Shown one piece after another: positions 1-12,884 of a DNA stretch of 64,000 bases. Numbering within the stretch: the stretch's first letter is position 1; every line of letters starts with the position of its first letter. The DNA comes from Mytilus californianus (Eukaryota > Mollusca > Bivalvia > Mytilida > Mytilidae): positions 74,111,558-74,175,557 of the forward strand of contig NW_026262668.1 of assembly GCF_021869535.1 (NCBI RefSeq), written 5' to 3'. The translations under genes were made by a program, and so were the position numbers. The notes under the pieces were generated by a model. It was not told the DNA's origin, did no database searches, and saw only the letters and a list, made by a program, of their open reading frames with translations.

Positions 1-1140
1 GAGATGTTTTGTTTTGTTTCTTCAAATATTTAGAACAATTTGACATTAGTCCATGCTTACTATTCATAAGAAATGGATGCTTGTAACAAGTTTCATTTGC
101 TAATTTTTAAAAGATGACTTTTTGTGGACGTTGCATGGTGACGTTTCCTTAGATTTTACTTTTTCCAGTGAATACTCAGTCATCTTATGATATATACAGT
201 GAAAGTTTTGTGCACATCTACATATATTTTTCTATGTTGAAAGACGTGCATAATATCAAATCATAAAAATACAAATTGTTTAGTCTCTAAAAAAAGCTTG
301 TAAGATTTCCGCTGCTTTTTTTGCTAAATAGGTGCAATATGGGTACTCAGTGCAATTTGGGTACTCAGTGCAATTTGAGTACTCTGACGTTACATTAATT
401 ACAATGCTTCTGTTGAGAAAAATATTTACATGAATATATTATACTAAAGTTATATTTACAAAGTTTACAATAGATTAACATAATGAGTAATTTATGTTAA
501 TATGTACATTTTTGTGTATCAGTACTATATGTGTTGCATTTGTCAGGAATAAATTGTAATGGTTTATTATCATCATACTTTTTTGCTTTTATTTTGGTAT
601 ATTGTTTTTGTAACTATTGAATGCTAAAAGAAGTATATTTTTTTTTTAGGAAATATAGGCTATGGTTAACAGTATGAACTGGACAATTTCTATTTTCCAA
701 TTTGGACTCAAAAGCTTTGCGCATCATCTAAATACGAAATGTGAACATATGTACAGCTGCATGTATGAATCTGGATGTGTACACCTGTTGTCAATTTACT
801 ATTCATTTTTGGAATGCACAAACGTGTTCTGTGCATATCTGTGAACAGTATTGAAAAGTGATATATTTAATTATTTTGTGATAGAAGAAGGATCATTTTG
901 ACGCACATCTGGATTAGTTGGAACCGTGGTGAGGAAAGCACAAACTTTAAATAAAATAAAATTGTGGACAGCGAGTGGACCTACAACTATATAGAGTTGC
1001 ACTTTGATGAACTACGCTGTGAATGAGTTTTGTTACAAGTATCATACAAAAATAAATATCACTGTACATGTATTACAATATATTATTAAATAAGTGTTAC
1101 ATTATTTATTTTCATATTTAAATATGTTAATAAGTTTCTG
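1..1140. other. AT-rich non-coding stretch
   Basis: No convincing coding exon, RNA gene or transposon protein is visible here apart from a short tandem repeat at 332-384. The small ORF at 662-844 has no recognisable domain and low-complexity AT-rich codon use, so I do not call it a gene. Confidence 0.5.
332..384 (+). repeat. 18-bp short tandem repeat, about 3 copies
   Basis: Three head-to-tail copies of the unit GTGCAATTTGGGTACTCA start at 332, 350 and 368, with one or two substitutions each. No function is evident. Confidence 0.8.
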
Positions 1141-1144
1141 CAGA

Positions 1145-3565
1145 CTGTTTGTATCAAAGTAAATCGAAATTAAAGCGGAACTGCCAAACACAGAGAATAA
1201 ATACTGATAAACCCTGGTTTGACCAGAAGTATGAAGAGCTATATGCTGATTACTGTAAAAGATTACATACTTTTAACTGATAAAAAACATTTAATAGTCA
1301 TATAGATTTGAACAGTGCCAAAAAAGCTTATAATAATTATGAATGTAAGCTCAAATGTAGTTACAAACGACAGGAAGGTCTATGTTGTGTAAACTAAAGA
1401 AAGACAATCCAAGACAATTTTATTCATTATTTAAGAAAAAAAAATCAGAGGAAATGTGATGTAAACATTACTGACTTTTTTTTATTATTTCAAAGAACTT
1501 GTTTCAAGTATGCCTATTAGCAACATGAGACCCGAAGTGATTAATAACGACTGTGTCTTTGATGAGTTAGATGCAGATATTAATGCTGATGAGATTTTAA
1601 AGGCAATTCTTGAACTTAAAAGTGACAAAAGCCATGGTCCAGACTGTTTGCTGAATGAATTTTTCATTGAATACAAGGATTTTATTATGCCATATTTATG
1701 TACTATTTTTAATGCCGTATTAATAGTGGATATTTCCCATCAGCATGGTCAGATGCTATCCTGGTACCAATTTTCCAATCTGGTGAAACTAACGATGCAG
1801 CAAACTATCGTGGTATAAGCCTTGTCAGCAATCTAGGTAAACTTTTCACCACAATACTAAATAAAAGATTGTTAAATTGGGCAACCTTTAATGGTATCTT
1901 TTCTGATGCACAGTTTGGTTTTCATAATAGTCATGATAGTTATAGTACAGTTGATGCTGTTTTTTGTTTATACTCTGTTATTCAAAATACACTCTGTAAA
2001 AATAAAAAAAATATATTGTTGCTTTGTAGACTACTTAAAAGCTTTTGATTCAATTGATCGTTTATGTTTATGGTACAAAATTGCCAAATTAGGTATCAGG
2101 GGAAAACTATTAACTGTTTTAAAATCTATGTATAGTAATGTTAGAACCTGTATGAGATTCAATGGGCTAAACTCTGATTACTTTTGTAACAACCTTGGTT
2201 TAATGCAAGGGGAAGTTCTTTCTCTGATTTTATTTTCTTTCTATGTGAATTATTTTGAAAATGAATTTATTGCTAATGGCAATTGTGCCTTAGAGTTTCA
2301 AGATATAACATTATTTTTGTTGATGTATGCCGATGATATGATGTTGATGTCTGAAGCAGTAGAAGGTTTACAGGAAATATTGAATACTTTGTCAATTTAC
2401 ACAGAAAAATGGGGCTTGTCTGTTAATACAAAGAAAACAAAAAATGTTGTTTTTCGGAAGGGTGGAATTGTCCGGCCTAATGGGTCTATAACGGTCAAAC
2501 AATGGATATTGTGGAAAAATTTGGTTATTTGGGTGTATTACTACCTTATAATTGTAAATTTCTTAATACACAGAAACATTGTGCAGAACAAGGTAGAAAA
2601 GCTATGTTCAGTGTGAGGAGAACTACTTCATCACCATGTTTAAATATATTTTCAATGCTTAGTCTGTTTGATACTTATGTTATATGAGATATGGGGAGTA
2701 CACAAATCTCCTCTGATAGAAAAGGTTCATTTGGACTACTGTAACATGATATTAAGTGTCAAACGAACGACCTAAAATGTGATGGTCTACTTTGAATTAG
2801 GTAGATTTTCCACTGCAGTATGAGCGTAATTTTAGAATACTTAAATTTTGGTTCAAAATTTTAGTGAGTGACAATTGTATATTAAGGTCTTGTTATAAAG
2901 AGCTTGTGTTAAATTGTTCAAAATGTATGAAATGGGTAACATATGTAAAAAGATTGTTATGTAGTCTTGGTATGAATAATTTTTTGTATAATCAGTGGTT
3001 GTTGATGTAGACAGCTCATATTTACCTTTAATAAGACAGCGTTTGTTTGATCAAGCTAATCAAGAGTTACATTTTTTATTAGAATCTTCTGCAAAGTGTA
3101 GATTATATAAGTATGTGGTAACAAATGTAGTTTTGCAATTTTATTTACAGAAATGCATTTCTGTACTTTTTCGCAAATGTATAACAAGGATTCGTTTGTC
3201 TTCACATAACCTTTGTATTGAAACTGGACGTTATGTTGGTACTATTAAAAACGAAAGAAAGATTTAAGAGTAATAGAGGATGAATTTCATTTCATTCTAC
3301 AATGTAGCAGATATACTGATTTGCGTAAAAAATATATCAAAAAATATTACTGGTCTAGGCCATCAACTTTTAAGTTAATAGAATTATTGTCTGGTAAAAA
3401 AACACAAAACAGCTTTGTAACATATATACATTTCTCTTTTATATTAAGAAACAGTTAAGTGTAAATATATTTTGTAAACTTCTGACGTCACCTATTGTTA
3501 TTTATGCATATTGTTAAAATTATTTGTAATATGCCATATGAATACACTAATGAACCGTCAGGCTC
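1145..3565 (+). pseudogene. Non-LTR retrotransposon (LINE) ORF2 remnant, 5'-truncated
   Basis: This is a decayed LINE polyprotein read in several frames. The linker before the reverse transcriptase starts near 1145 (KPWFDQKYEELY). The RT fingers and palm follow at about 1510-2480: the YRGISLVSNLGKL block near 1806, the FVDYLKAFD block near 2024, the GLMQGEVLS block near 2200, and the catalytic YADD box at 2326-2337. The C-terminal domain at about 2995-3460 keeps the EDEFHFILQCSRYTDLRKKY block. The reading frame breaks at the stop after 1278, between 1818 and 1891, near 2500 and again before 2995, so it cannot be translated. A short 3' region with an AATAAAG-like end closes it near 3590. The clade looks CR1/jockey-like, but I cannot fix it by eye. 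Confidence 0.85.
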
Positions 3566-3569
3566 AAAG

Positions 3570-5270
3570 GTAATAAAGAATGAGTAGTTACAGTACTGAT
3601 AAATACCATTGAGTTTCATTTGATATGATTAAGTTGCCAAAGTTTTTGTCCTTTTTACTGTGGTATCACCATAGTTATCATGCAGAACATGGGTCGGGGT
3701 AACTGGAGACCTTTTCACGTTTCTGTTGGCTTTTAATCAGCCTATTCTTGACGATTTGAATTTGTTTTAGCTTATGACGACAACATTTTGTCTTGACATT
3801 CAAATTGTTAAATCAAGGCTTGGTTAATAGTCACATTTTCTGAAAGCCTTGTTTGCGAAACTTTAATTTTGGTCCGAAATTTTGTATGTGGATAAACACT
3901 AATCCTATTAGCATCCTATGCTTTCTTCTATTCAGGCTGAGCACAACAAAACAAAAAGTTAGACTATAACAAAATTAAGGGCAAAAACCATGCTTCACTA
4001 AAATTAAATGGTTGAAGAACAATGCTAAACCGCTAGAGGTTCATCATGGCTATAACATAGACAATAAGATGATTTGGAGTTATAAAATCGAAAAAAAAGT
4101 TGTCTGGAAGACTGCAAAACTCTAGATCTGACTTTCAGTGGCTAAACACTCATTATAAAAAAAATGATTTTGTCTTTGATAAGATATAAAATTGACATTC
4201 GCGGGATTCCAAGGTAATATTGAGACGAAAAAAATCATTTGAGCGTTTATTTGGCATCATTACGTTTACAAAGAACAAAAGAACGTTCATTGTTTGGATA
4301 CTACAAAGGGAGGGATTGGTATGATTAACATTTTTTCATTTGTTATTAGTAGAATGTGTATACAAGGTCATACACTCATATGAAGAAAGTTGGAAAAATT
4401 TTGGTAATAGCTGGTTAAAAAATATTGACATAATAATTGATGAAAAGTAAATATTATGATGATGCACAGATCTATCTAATTTTAGATAATCATCAATTTC
4501 ACCATGTGACTTAAAAAAAATATACACCTAGTACGAAGAAAGCAATACTGAAAACTAGATTTTTTTGTAATATTTAAAATATATATAGATATACTAAGGG
4601 GGTATTAACACTTTAACGAGTTAGCAGGTCAATTTTTCAGTTAGATTAAACAGATTAGATCTGAACATTATTTAAGGTATTACGATAACATAACCAAAAT
4701 AAAACCGAAAGATACTCAACAAGCACTTAATCAAAATACCACACAGAAGGCACAATTAAAATGGGAAACTGATGTTGCTGTTAGTATTGTCTGGATCTCG
4801 GTTTGAGGGTAATTTAAGAAATCTAGATATGCAAATGATAGTGTGTGAACTCCATTGGAAGTCCATAAATAACATTATTTACACCGAATCTTGACAACAT
4901 TAATTTGAGCATTTCTTAGTTCAAGGTAACTGCTATTTCTGCACACAGTAGCTTGAAACACAAACTCATTTGTCTTAGAACTGTTAAAAGATGTATCCAT
5001 TAATAACTGACATAAAAACTATATTCGCAAAAGAACACATGACACATGAATTAATTTTACAATAGAGAATATTAACCTCGGTTTATATGACGGGCCTTTA
5101 AATGAAATACTCTTTGGCAATATAGACAAATGGACAGTTTGGAAACTTAGAAATTTAATAACGTTTGAAAACATCACTTACATTAATAATAGAATTATTA
5201 CACAATAATATTGTGAACTAAGAGAACGTTTAATTACTTATAAAAAAGAACAAGATATCAATAATGACGT
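3570..5270. other. Non-coding, nothing recognised
   Basis: AT-rich sequence with stops in all frames. I see no domain, RNA gene or repeat boundary in it. Confidence 0.4.
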
Positions 5271-5278
5271 TATATAAA

Positions 5279-5490
5279 AATAAGAAAATGTGAAATGATT
5301 GTCAATGAGACAACTCTATATCAGAGACCAAATTACATAGAAGTTAACAATTATAGGTCACTATAAACCCTTCAAAAATGAGCAAAACCCATACCACAAA
5401 ATAAGCTATAAAAGGCTCTGAAATGACAAATGTTACACAATTCAAACGAGGAAACTAACGTCCTGATTTATGTTTATTAGATCAGGTATG
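5279..5490 (+). repeat. Dispersed repeat family R1 (mussel-type, about 0.2-0.45 kb)
   Basis: The first of many window copies of one family, recognised by the blocks CAATGAGACAACTCT, ACTATAGGCCACCGTACG, CAATGAGCAAAGCCCATACC and GCTATAAAAGGCCC, in that order. Other copies are annotated separately. No protein is encoded, so it looks like a non-autonomous element. Confidence 0.75.
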
Positions 5491-7409
5491 TAATAACTAG
5501 GTCAAGTTAGCGGAAAAAATATTTTTTTTACAATGGCATTTTACTTGTTTGTGTATTCCCTGTCTAGTTATATAATTTGTATCTAATTTTAAACGTCAGC
5601 ACCAATTCGTGATTATTTAATAGCAATGTGCACTTTACTATCTATATCCGTATACTAAAAAATCCTAGAGGAATCTCAGTCGCCATTTTGAAATTCCCAC
5701 CGTTCTTCTAATATTTCTATATCATCGCAAAGACGCTAATTTTTGTTCCTGAATGAATCTTCTATCAGAATCTTTCATTGGTTTTCCGATCCATGACATA
5801 TTTAATCAGCTAATGTTTCATTCAGGTAAAAAGACATCAAATTTTCCGGCGAAGGCAACGTCCCATTCGGAATCTGCAATTAACTTAAAATTCCGTATAT
5901 AAAAACTATAATAACAAGTTAAATTCAAACATTTCAAACACATTCAAAATTTTGATGACTGTTCCTAAAGTATACGCATTTTCCTAAAAGCTGATGATTT
6001 ATGACTAAGACATTGCCGACGAGCTGCGTATTATTCCGAGTAGCTTCTTGATTAATGAGAGAGACGATACAAAGGGGCCAATCAAAAATAATCAGTCGAA
6101 GAAAATTAGATAAAACTATGACCAAAAAATAAAACGGAGAAAAGACCTACAACAATCCACAAAACACATAGATTGAGAAAAACCTCACAAAAAATCGCGA
6201 GTGAACTCAGGTGTCCGAGATAAGTAAGCAGTTTCTACTCCTCTAGTGAAATTCGTTTCAAAACTGCACAAAATAACTATAATCTCTTTTCTATATAAAC
6301 ATTTGGTGACTGCATTTGTTGCAACGCAAATAATACACGTATATGAATTATATCTGTCGAATGCATACATTTTATCTTCATTTGTCAAAGTACTTATAAG
6401 AATAAACAAAATTGTCAAGCTGACACTTAGTCTGATCTAAGTCGGAATATATACATGTCATAAATTCTGAAAAAATAAACAACAATACACTGTATTCCGT
6501 GTATTGATTTAAAGCAAGCAAATTTTATATGCTATATACAAATGTTTTAATTTTTTCCATAAATATCTGTTATTGTAGTTGCCAGTTTTCTTCTTTTTTA
6601 TTGTCTAAACAAATGCCATGTTGTTGTGTTCTCTATTCGTATAAACATGGTTAAAGTACTTCCACAAATAACGCATACACCAAGTATCCAAAACCACATA
6701 CTTGGATTAATGTCTACTAACTGAACCCATATCATATTCCATATAATTGCACCAGTGTTGCCTCCAGCACCAACCAGTCCAGCAATACCCCTACTCGTTG
6801 CTTGTTAACATAGGGAACAAGAGAATATGTTGTTCCTTCGGAAGCTTGTACAAACACACTACGCATGGTTAATGTGGCAATGGCAGACGGAATTGAAGTC
6901 ATTGACTGAAAATGATCAGCATCACTCCCTCTCCGGCTAAACATAATTGATGGGCTATAAGACGACCTGGAAGGTGAATCTTTTTGAATAATGCATCTGA
7001 TAAACTTCCTCCTAAAGCACGGGCAAAGAGCTTCATAAGTCCGAACAATGATGCAATCAGACTAGCTGTATTTTGATTTAAAACACTGCAATGGAAGTCA
7101 TTTCTAACAAATGTGTTAATATGACTTGCATTGCCGATTCCATTGATGATTTCAACTTCAGTCTTTGTTTCATTGCATCCTTCAATTTTAAACTTGTAAA
7201 GAAGATACAAGTTTAAAACTTTTTTTGTTGCAATTTCGACTCCAAAACTCATTCCATACTGTACACATAAAATTAAAACTGTAAAGACTGTCCATCCTGT
7301 ACTCTGTTGTCTGTAGTTGAAATCGACAATCTTTGAATCATCTGGCTGTACATTTTCATCTGAAATAAAAAAAATTATTATGTAGCTAGTTCTTTGCTAA
7401 AATAAATAA

Positions 7410-7695
7410 ACACGAGTCAGGAGCCTGTAATTCAGTGGTTGTCATTGGTTCATGTTTGTCATATTTGTTTTTTTAGTAAATTTTATTGTTATAAATTAGG
7501 CCGTTTGTTTTCTCGTTTAAAGAAATGTTTCTCATTTTTCATGGCGGGTTTTTTTTTATAGCCGACTATATGGTGTGGGTTTGATTCATTGTTGAAGATC
7601 ATAGTGTGACCTATAATTGTTTATATCCACTTCATTTGAACTCTGGTGGATTGTTGTCTCATTGGCAATCGTACCAATTCGCCTTATTATTATAA
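7410..7695 (-). repeat. R1 dispersed repeat, inverted copy
   Basis: Read on the minus strand it has the R1 blocks in order. The same insertion is found at the same place in block B (36420-36680), so it entered before the segmental duplication. Confidence 0.75.
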
Positions 7696-8851
7696 TGCTT
7701 CATTGAGAGTGTAGTAGAATTTCGTTTGATTGATCTATTTGCCAAATACCGATTTGATCAAGTTATTACACATTTTTGATTATGATTAAATGTAATTAGA
7801 AGATTTGAAAATAAACTTAAAGCTTACACACATACGAAACAGATACATTTACTCTTTCCGTCAGCTCTTTACTCGCGATAAAATTTTATGTCCCTTCTAA
7901 GGGTAATAACTCGTACAAATGTATCTCTATAAAAGGGACAATTACATCATTGTCAAACTGACAATTTACAGGAAAATACACGTGTCTAAAAGTTTTTATC
8001 TGTTATGTACAGTTTTTTTAGGTTATCAGAATAAGATCTGATTTAAAAAACATTTTGATAAAAGTTAAACATTTAAAGAAAATAAATCTGTGCGATTTGA
8101 AAATTCTACATTGTAGCCATTAGTATTTCTTTATCACTTGGATGTCTTCATCAAGAATTGAGCAAAAATCAGTATCTTTCCCTCATTCACAAAAAAAAAT
8201 CTACTTCCTTTTTTGTTTTTAGGACTTTCACCTAATTACATGTTGTCTGAACATAGCTGGACTTATATAGTTTTTATGTGTTGAGATGCCGTTAAAGAAA
8301 CATCTACTTATCAATGAATCAAACTTATTCAAACTCAGGTAAAAAGAAAAAAATTGTTCAAATGGACAAACCTGTATCTTTCTTGCATGCCAATTGCCTT
8401 TATGTGTTTATTTTCACAAATCAAGGACAGCTAAGGTTTTGCAAAAAAGCTCTAAAATACAAATACCGTATTTAAAATCTAGAGCTGGATAATTTCATAT
8501 TAGCTGGTTAATTTCTTTGAACTTGATTTCAGTAACTGCAAGAATTCTTTACGGTATTATAAAGTAAAGTTTTGCTTGAACACCGAATGTACATGCATTT
8601 TGTTGTCTATTAAACACACACACTAGTAAACAAATTTTGATCTGCTTGGTCATTTTGATCTTAACAGCTCTTAAGACTGAAAAATACATTTTTAAGTCAT
8701 TTTCAGTCTTCCAGTCAATTTTCACATTAATTCACTTCGGTAGATTAAATAGTGTTCAGACAAACGCTAGCAATTAATCAAGATCTGTTCAGTCTATGTT
8801 CTGACTGTTCAGTAAATAAACTCATCATAGATACCAGGCTTAAAATTTTGT

Positions 8852-8893
8852 ACGCCATTCGAGTTTCGTCTACAAAAGACTCATCAGTGATGC
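8852..8893 (-). ncRNA. Decayed hammerhead ribozyme, single copy
   Basis: Minus strand: stem I 5' strand GCATCA (8893-8888), core CTGATGA (8887-8881), stem II GTCTTTTGTAGAC, then GAA, then stem I 3' strand TGGCGT (8857-8852). The short stem III and cleavage position are damaged: the two bases before TGGCGT are AA instead of U16.1-C17. It is therefore probably inactive. It lies in a single diverged unit of the 24-kb array family; the equivalent part of block B (41465-41615) has the unit body without the ribozyme. Confidence 0.6.
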
Positions 8894-9458
8894 TCCAATT
8901 AAAATAGTTAAAAGGTACGACGTTGAAGTTGGGTTAGAAAATCCTCAATATTCGGAAAAATGCAAAGTTTTGTAAAAAGTTAATTTATAATTATGATCAT
9001 ATCAATGATAATTCATGTCGATAATTCATAACTGATATTAACCTGTAAACATAAAAAACATACTGAATTGTCTGGAATGCTACTGTAGGTTCGTCTGAAA
9101 ATTGACCGAAAGACTAAACATGACTAAATAATTTTTTATTCAGACTTTTCAGATGATGTTTAGATCAAAATGATGGTTTAAGACTAAAATTCATTTACTA
9201 GTAACATCATAAACCACTGGTTTTATATTACTCTATTCCATGTCAATCTTTCCATTCTATTTCTACTTAATACCAATTGTACAATGGCGCAATTAATTAC
9301 ATTGGCCCATTGCCAAGATTATAAACAATCAAGGGGTAAACACAATTGGTGGCTTTGGACTGTTTTCTGTTTTTGGTCGGGTTGTTCTCTCTTTGACACA
9401 TTTCCCGTTTCCATTCTCAATTTTACACTCTTAAAAAAAACATCCTTTTTATATTTAC

Positions 9459-9560
9459 CTTCTCCAATTACAAGAGTATCCTCTTTTAACTTTTTAGGCA
9501 ATATCCGTTTTCTCCATGGACCTTGTGGACAGTCATCCGAGGTAAACAAAATTGAAATAC
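9459..9560 (-). pseudogene. Copy A nitrate transporter, exon 2 (intact 102 nt)
   Basis: 102 nt, entered and left in phase 1 exactly as in copy B. Substitutions relative to copy B change several residues near its end (LPKKLKEDTLVIGE against LPEQSKQDTAVIRE), but the frame is open and the splice sites are intact. Confidence 0.85.
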
Positions 9561-10354
9561 CTGAAACAGACCATTAAAAGATAAGCACCTTTCAGGTCAA
9601 ACGGTAGCTTCTATAATAACATAAATTCAACCATTTACTGACATAAAATTGGTATTACATTTAATGATACGGATATACATAATTACTGTAATTACTTTAA
9701 GGAATAAATAAACGGTAATGATAGCAATTATGTAACACCGGTAGTGATATTCTCTTGTTAAAACTTTTCAGTTTCAAATTTTCAGGTCATAAGAATGGTT
9801 ATTCCTAATAGACATCTCTGTATCAGCTCAATAGACAATACTTCGGTACAAACATGATTTATAACATACATTTCTTAAATTGTCAGTTTATAAATGTAGA
9901 AATTATTAAGAAACTGACATTTCAACTCCTTCAGACAAAATTGACGTGACGTGGATTTGGCTATTAATTTTTAGGTCCTTTTTAATCATATAGCTTTTCA
10001 ACTGTTTCGGTTCTTATACATCCTTGGCTTTCAAATATTCGGTTTTGAGCGTTCCTGATGAGCATTTCGGACTCATGAAATTTATAACGTGTTGTTTTCA
10101 TTTTTTATATGGTCGATATCGCAGCTGGTGGACTATTAGTCTCCAAGAGTATCATCAGCTTAGTAGTCAGTACTAATTTAAATAAATTATCCATTTAAAC
10201 ATTTATAAATTATTAAGAAAACTAAGGTTTCGACTCGCTCAGGCAAACTTGACCTTCGGCGGATTTGGTTAATATTTTAGGTCCTTTTTGTTCATACAGC
10301 TGTTCAACTGTTTCGGTTTATATATATCTTTGGCTTTCAAATATTCGGCTATGA

Positions 10355-10397
10355 GCGTTCCTGATGAAGGTATATCTAAAAAAGCTCTTTTGGACTC
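10355..10397 (+). ncRNA. Hammerhead-like motif, family D (decayed)
   Basis: GCGTTC (10355-10360), CTGATGA (10361-10367), AGGTATATCTA, then AAA where GAA is required, then a short AAGCTCTTTT segment and GGACTC (10392-10397). Stem I and the layout are recognisable, but the core G12 is lost, so self-cleavage is not expected. Confidence 0.4.
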
Positions 10398-10680
10398 GAG
10401 GAATTTATATAGTGCTGTTTCAATTTTTTACCGGGTCGATACCGCTGCTGGTGGACTATGATTCCCCGAGGGTGTCATCAGCTAAGTGGTCAGTACTTCG
10501 GTACTGATACGATTAATAACTTTCTTAAATTGTCCGTTTATAAATTTATAAGTTTTTAAGAATTTAAGGTTTCGACACCCTCAGGTGGATTTGGTTTATA
10601 TTTTAGGTCCTTTTTGTTCATACAGCTCTGCAACTGTTTCGGTTCTTATATATCCTTGGTGTTCAAATATATGGCTTTGA

Positions 10681-10722
10681 GCGTTCCTGGTGAAGATAAA
10701 TCCAGAAAAGCGCTTTGGACAC
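10681..10722 (+). ncRNA. Hammerhead-like motif, family D (decayed)
   Basis: GCGTTC, then CTGGTGA (A6 changed to G), AGATAAATCCA, GAA, a stem III AAG/CTT with CG loop, then GGACAC. The layout is right, but the core substitution and a broken stem I pair suggest loss of activity. Confidence 0.4.
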
Positions 10723-10849
10723 ATGAATACTATTAAGTGTTGTTTTCACTTTTATCTACATATTTTATTGTTAATTTCGTGATGATTTAGTCTCTTGTAA
10801 ATGTTGCCACCAAGCTTGAAGTAAAAACCATGCTGAAGGTTCATTTAGT

Positions 10850-11830
10850 TTGGAATGACATCGCACTTCACATGCATTCATCTTGTTTAAGACACTTATA
10901 ATACAATTTTGTAATATGTAATTTTTCATCATAGTATGCTTAAATTAATTAATTTGTTCGAATATTGTAACAAGAAAAGTTTATTCGACAAAAGAGTTTA
11001 GAACGATATAAACATGTACAAAGAGGTAGCTATCATAGCTGTTTTTCGTCGTGACTAGCTGTATATATATGAAGGATTGTGAACCGCGATGGTCACGCTG
11101 AAATGGGATGATTTGACGCTGAAGTGCGTTTTTGATCACGCAAAATTGCGGTGGTGGCATTGTGACGCAATCTTGCTGATAGCTACGTCGAAGTGCGTTG
11201 GAGGTAACGGTGGATTGCGATGGGTAACATAAATCGTAGTTCAATTTTTTTCATGTTCACATGTCGATGTAGAAGTCAATTTGTTTGTTAGAAGTAGCTT
11301 TTCAGTGTTTTTATAAGAAACACATCGAGAGTAAAATTTAAAACAGTCATAATAAATAGCCATTGCATTTTCAGGCCTTACTGTAACGTTGTAATTAACT
11401 TTGTAAATAGTTAAGACAAAAAAACTGTCGATCATACAATTGTTTAGAATTGACAACTATAGACGTTTCAAACAAGGTAATTTTTTTTTCAAACCAGTAC
11501 TAACTGCAATGACTGAAAAACGTTGTAGTTGTTTGAAATGTAAATACTACTTGATTCGTCTGAACGAAACAAAATAAGCGAAAATCTATACGGCTGTTGT
11601 GAATGAAAAAAACAAGGAATAAGATAGATCGCTGTAGATAATATCTAATGTTTGGTATGTAGATACTTATAAAAAAATGTTGGACATCTGTAGATTTTAA
11701 AATAACCATCATGTGTCTTAAAGACTATTGTACATCAACGAAAGGACCATCGCACCCCGGCGTAGACCATCGCACTTCAGCATGACTATTGCACTACAGA
11801 GTCCCCGTCGTACCTCCAAGTCTTACATAT
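10850..11830. mobile_element. Foldback-like element with degenerate inverted sub-repeats
   Basis: The left part (11080-11235) repeats variants of GCTGAAGTGCG and CGATGG. The right part (11740-11800) carries the complements (ACCATCGCACTTCAGC), and a related CATCGCACTT occurs at 10859. Block B has none of this between 42750 and 42900, so it is an insertion specific to block A. No transposase is visible; small ORFs across it have no domains. Confidence 0.45.
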
Positions 11831-12013
11831 ATGTTTTGTTATAATACGAGTCACTGTGTGGTTCGCTTGTTCTGAGGTTCTTGATACAGATGGGTACAGT
11901 TCTAACCTGCACAGCTCCGACTGATCCTAGGACAGAATTTATGCTAATTTAAAAGCAGACTTGGACTGTTTTTATGATTGCTCGAAAAATAAACTTTATG
12001 ACAGGTCCAATAT

Positions 12014-12460
12014 TGATGTTAACTCTGCACAAAGTTAACTTTGCCACAACTAGTTCTACACACAAGTTAACTTGTGCCCATGTCTACTCTGTTTGAACCA
12101 GACATGTTCTAATAAAAGTTAACTTTGGTCTGGTCTGCTCTAAGATAAAGTTAACATGATCCAAAGTTGACGAGTAAATAGGACCACTTTAATTGATGAA
12201 TATCAATTGAGTACATCTTATACATGTATCAACAAGTTTGGTTAAAAAAGATGAATGACATGACTGGTCTGTCAAACGACAGACTTGTTCACAGGTCTGA
12301 TCTGATGAAAATCGAAGCTGTCATGTTCACATATTTGGTCAAGATGACCTGTCCTCAGGTTTGGTCTGGTGAAGTCCTAAAAGGCCGACCTAGGCCTGGT
12401 CTGATCATGATAAAGTTAACTTGCAGGTCTGCTAATTTTTTTTAAAGTTAACTTTAAGAT
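12014..12460. repeat. Cluster of GTTAAC palindromes
   Basis: At least seven copies of AAGTTAACTT-like palindromes (near 12014, 12030, 12064, 12115, 12151, 12413, 12446), interspersed with GGTCTGGTCTG-like segments. The cluster is absent from block B. The core resembles an HNF1 half site, but no regulatory role can be shown. Confidence 0.5.
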
Positions 12461-12884
12461 TAACTTTGTACAGGTTAGGACTTCACTCATCTGTAGCCGG
12501 AATTTTAATTATGACGTGAATATTTCTTGTCATTACTAGTATCTTGGTGGAAAAGGCTTTGTTTTCTATTCTCAGATCACTCGAAAAGAACGTCAAAGTG
12601 TCTTGTTTTTCATTGGAAAATCGGCGTCATAGAGAAATAGATTGTACAAGCTACCTTTCTGCATTAAGCTAACATACATAGACAATTACAAAAAATGTAA
12701 GTGTCAAATATTTAATAGATTGCACAACTGAAATTTCAGCACTTATCTAATATATTAAAACATTTAAAAAAACATGTAAGTGTCAAACATTTTAATCGTT
12801 CGTCTCACCTACACATTTATATATTTACCTTTCTTCAAAGGAACATCTCATAAATCACTCAAAACAATTTTATAATTTCTCTAA

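Larger units (their letters stand above)
6598..9560 (-). pseudogene. Nitrate/nitrite transporter pseudogene, copy A
   Basis: A broken duplicate of the intact transporter at 35542-45071. Exon 2 (9560-9459) is complete and keeps the SDDCPQGPWRKR segment, a TTTCAG acceptor and a GTAAAT donor. Exon 3 (7359-6598) keeps the acceptor, the TM7-12 region and the substrate arginine in LFARALGG. It has a one-base deletion near 6900 that turns the SQMTS segment into a stop, and a second one-base deletion near 6788, before the second nitrate signature. Coding exon 1 (TM1-6, first signature, first arginine) is absent: the expected position near 13.1-13.3 kb holds unrelated AT-rich sequence between conserved flanks. 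A functional transporter is therefore impossible from this locus, though it could be transcribed. Confidence 0.92.
9915..10760 (+). repeat. Tandem array of hammerhead-like units, family D (block A)
   Basis: Three diverged units of about 306-326 bp (CTGATGA-like boxes at 10055, 10361 and 10687). Each unit has, in order, CAACTGTTTCGG, TTCAAATATTCGGCTTTGAG, GCGTTCCTGATGAAGG, a GGACGC-like segment, GTCGATACCGCTGCTGGTGG and AGTCAGTACTTCGGTAC. The last two blocks also occur, slightly changed, in the 356-bp units at 24 kb, so the two families are related. The same array with two units is present in block B, so it predates the duplication. Confidence 0.8.

Noticed and set aside
9284..9577. Plus-strand 97-residue ORF
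   Set aside because: Antisense to pseudogene exon 2 and intron sequence; no domain.
10049..10075. Hammerhead motif in the first family D unit of block A
   Set aside because: GCGTTC and CTGATGA remain, but stem II and the GAA box are deleted, so it is not listed as a ribozyme.
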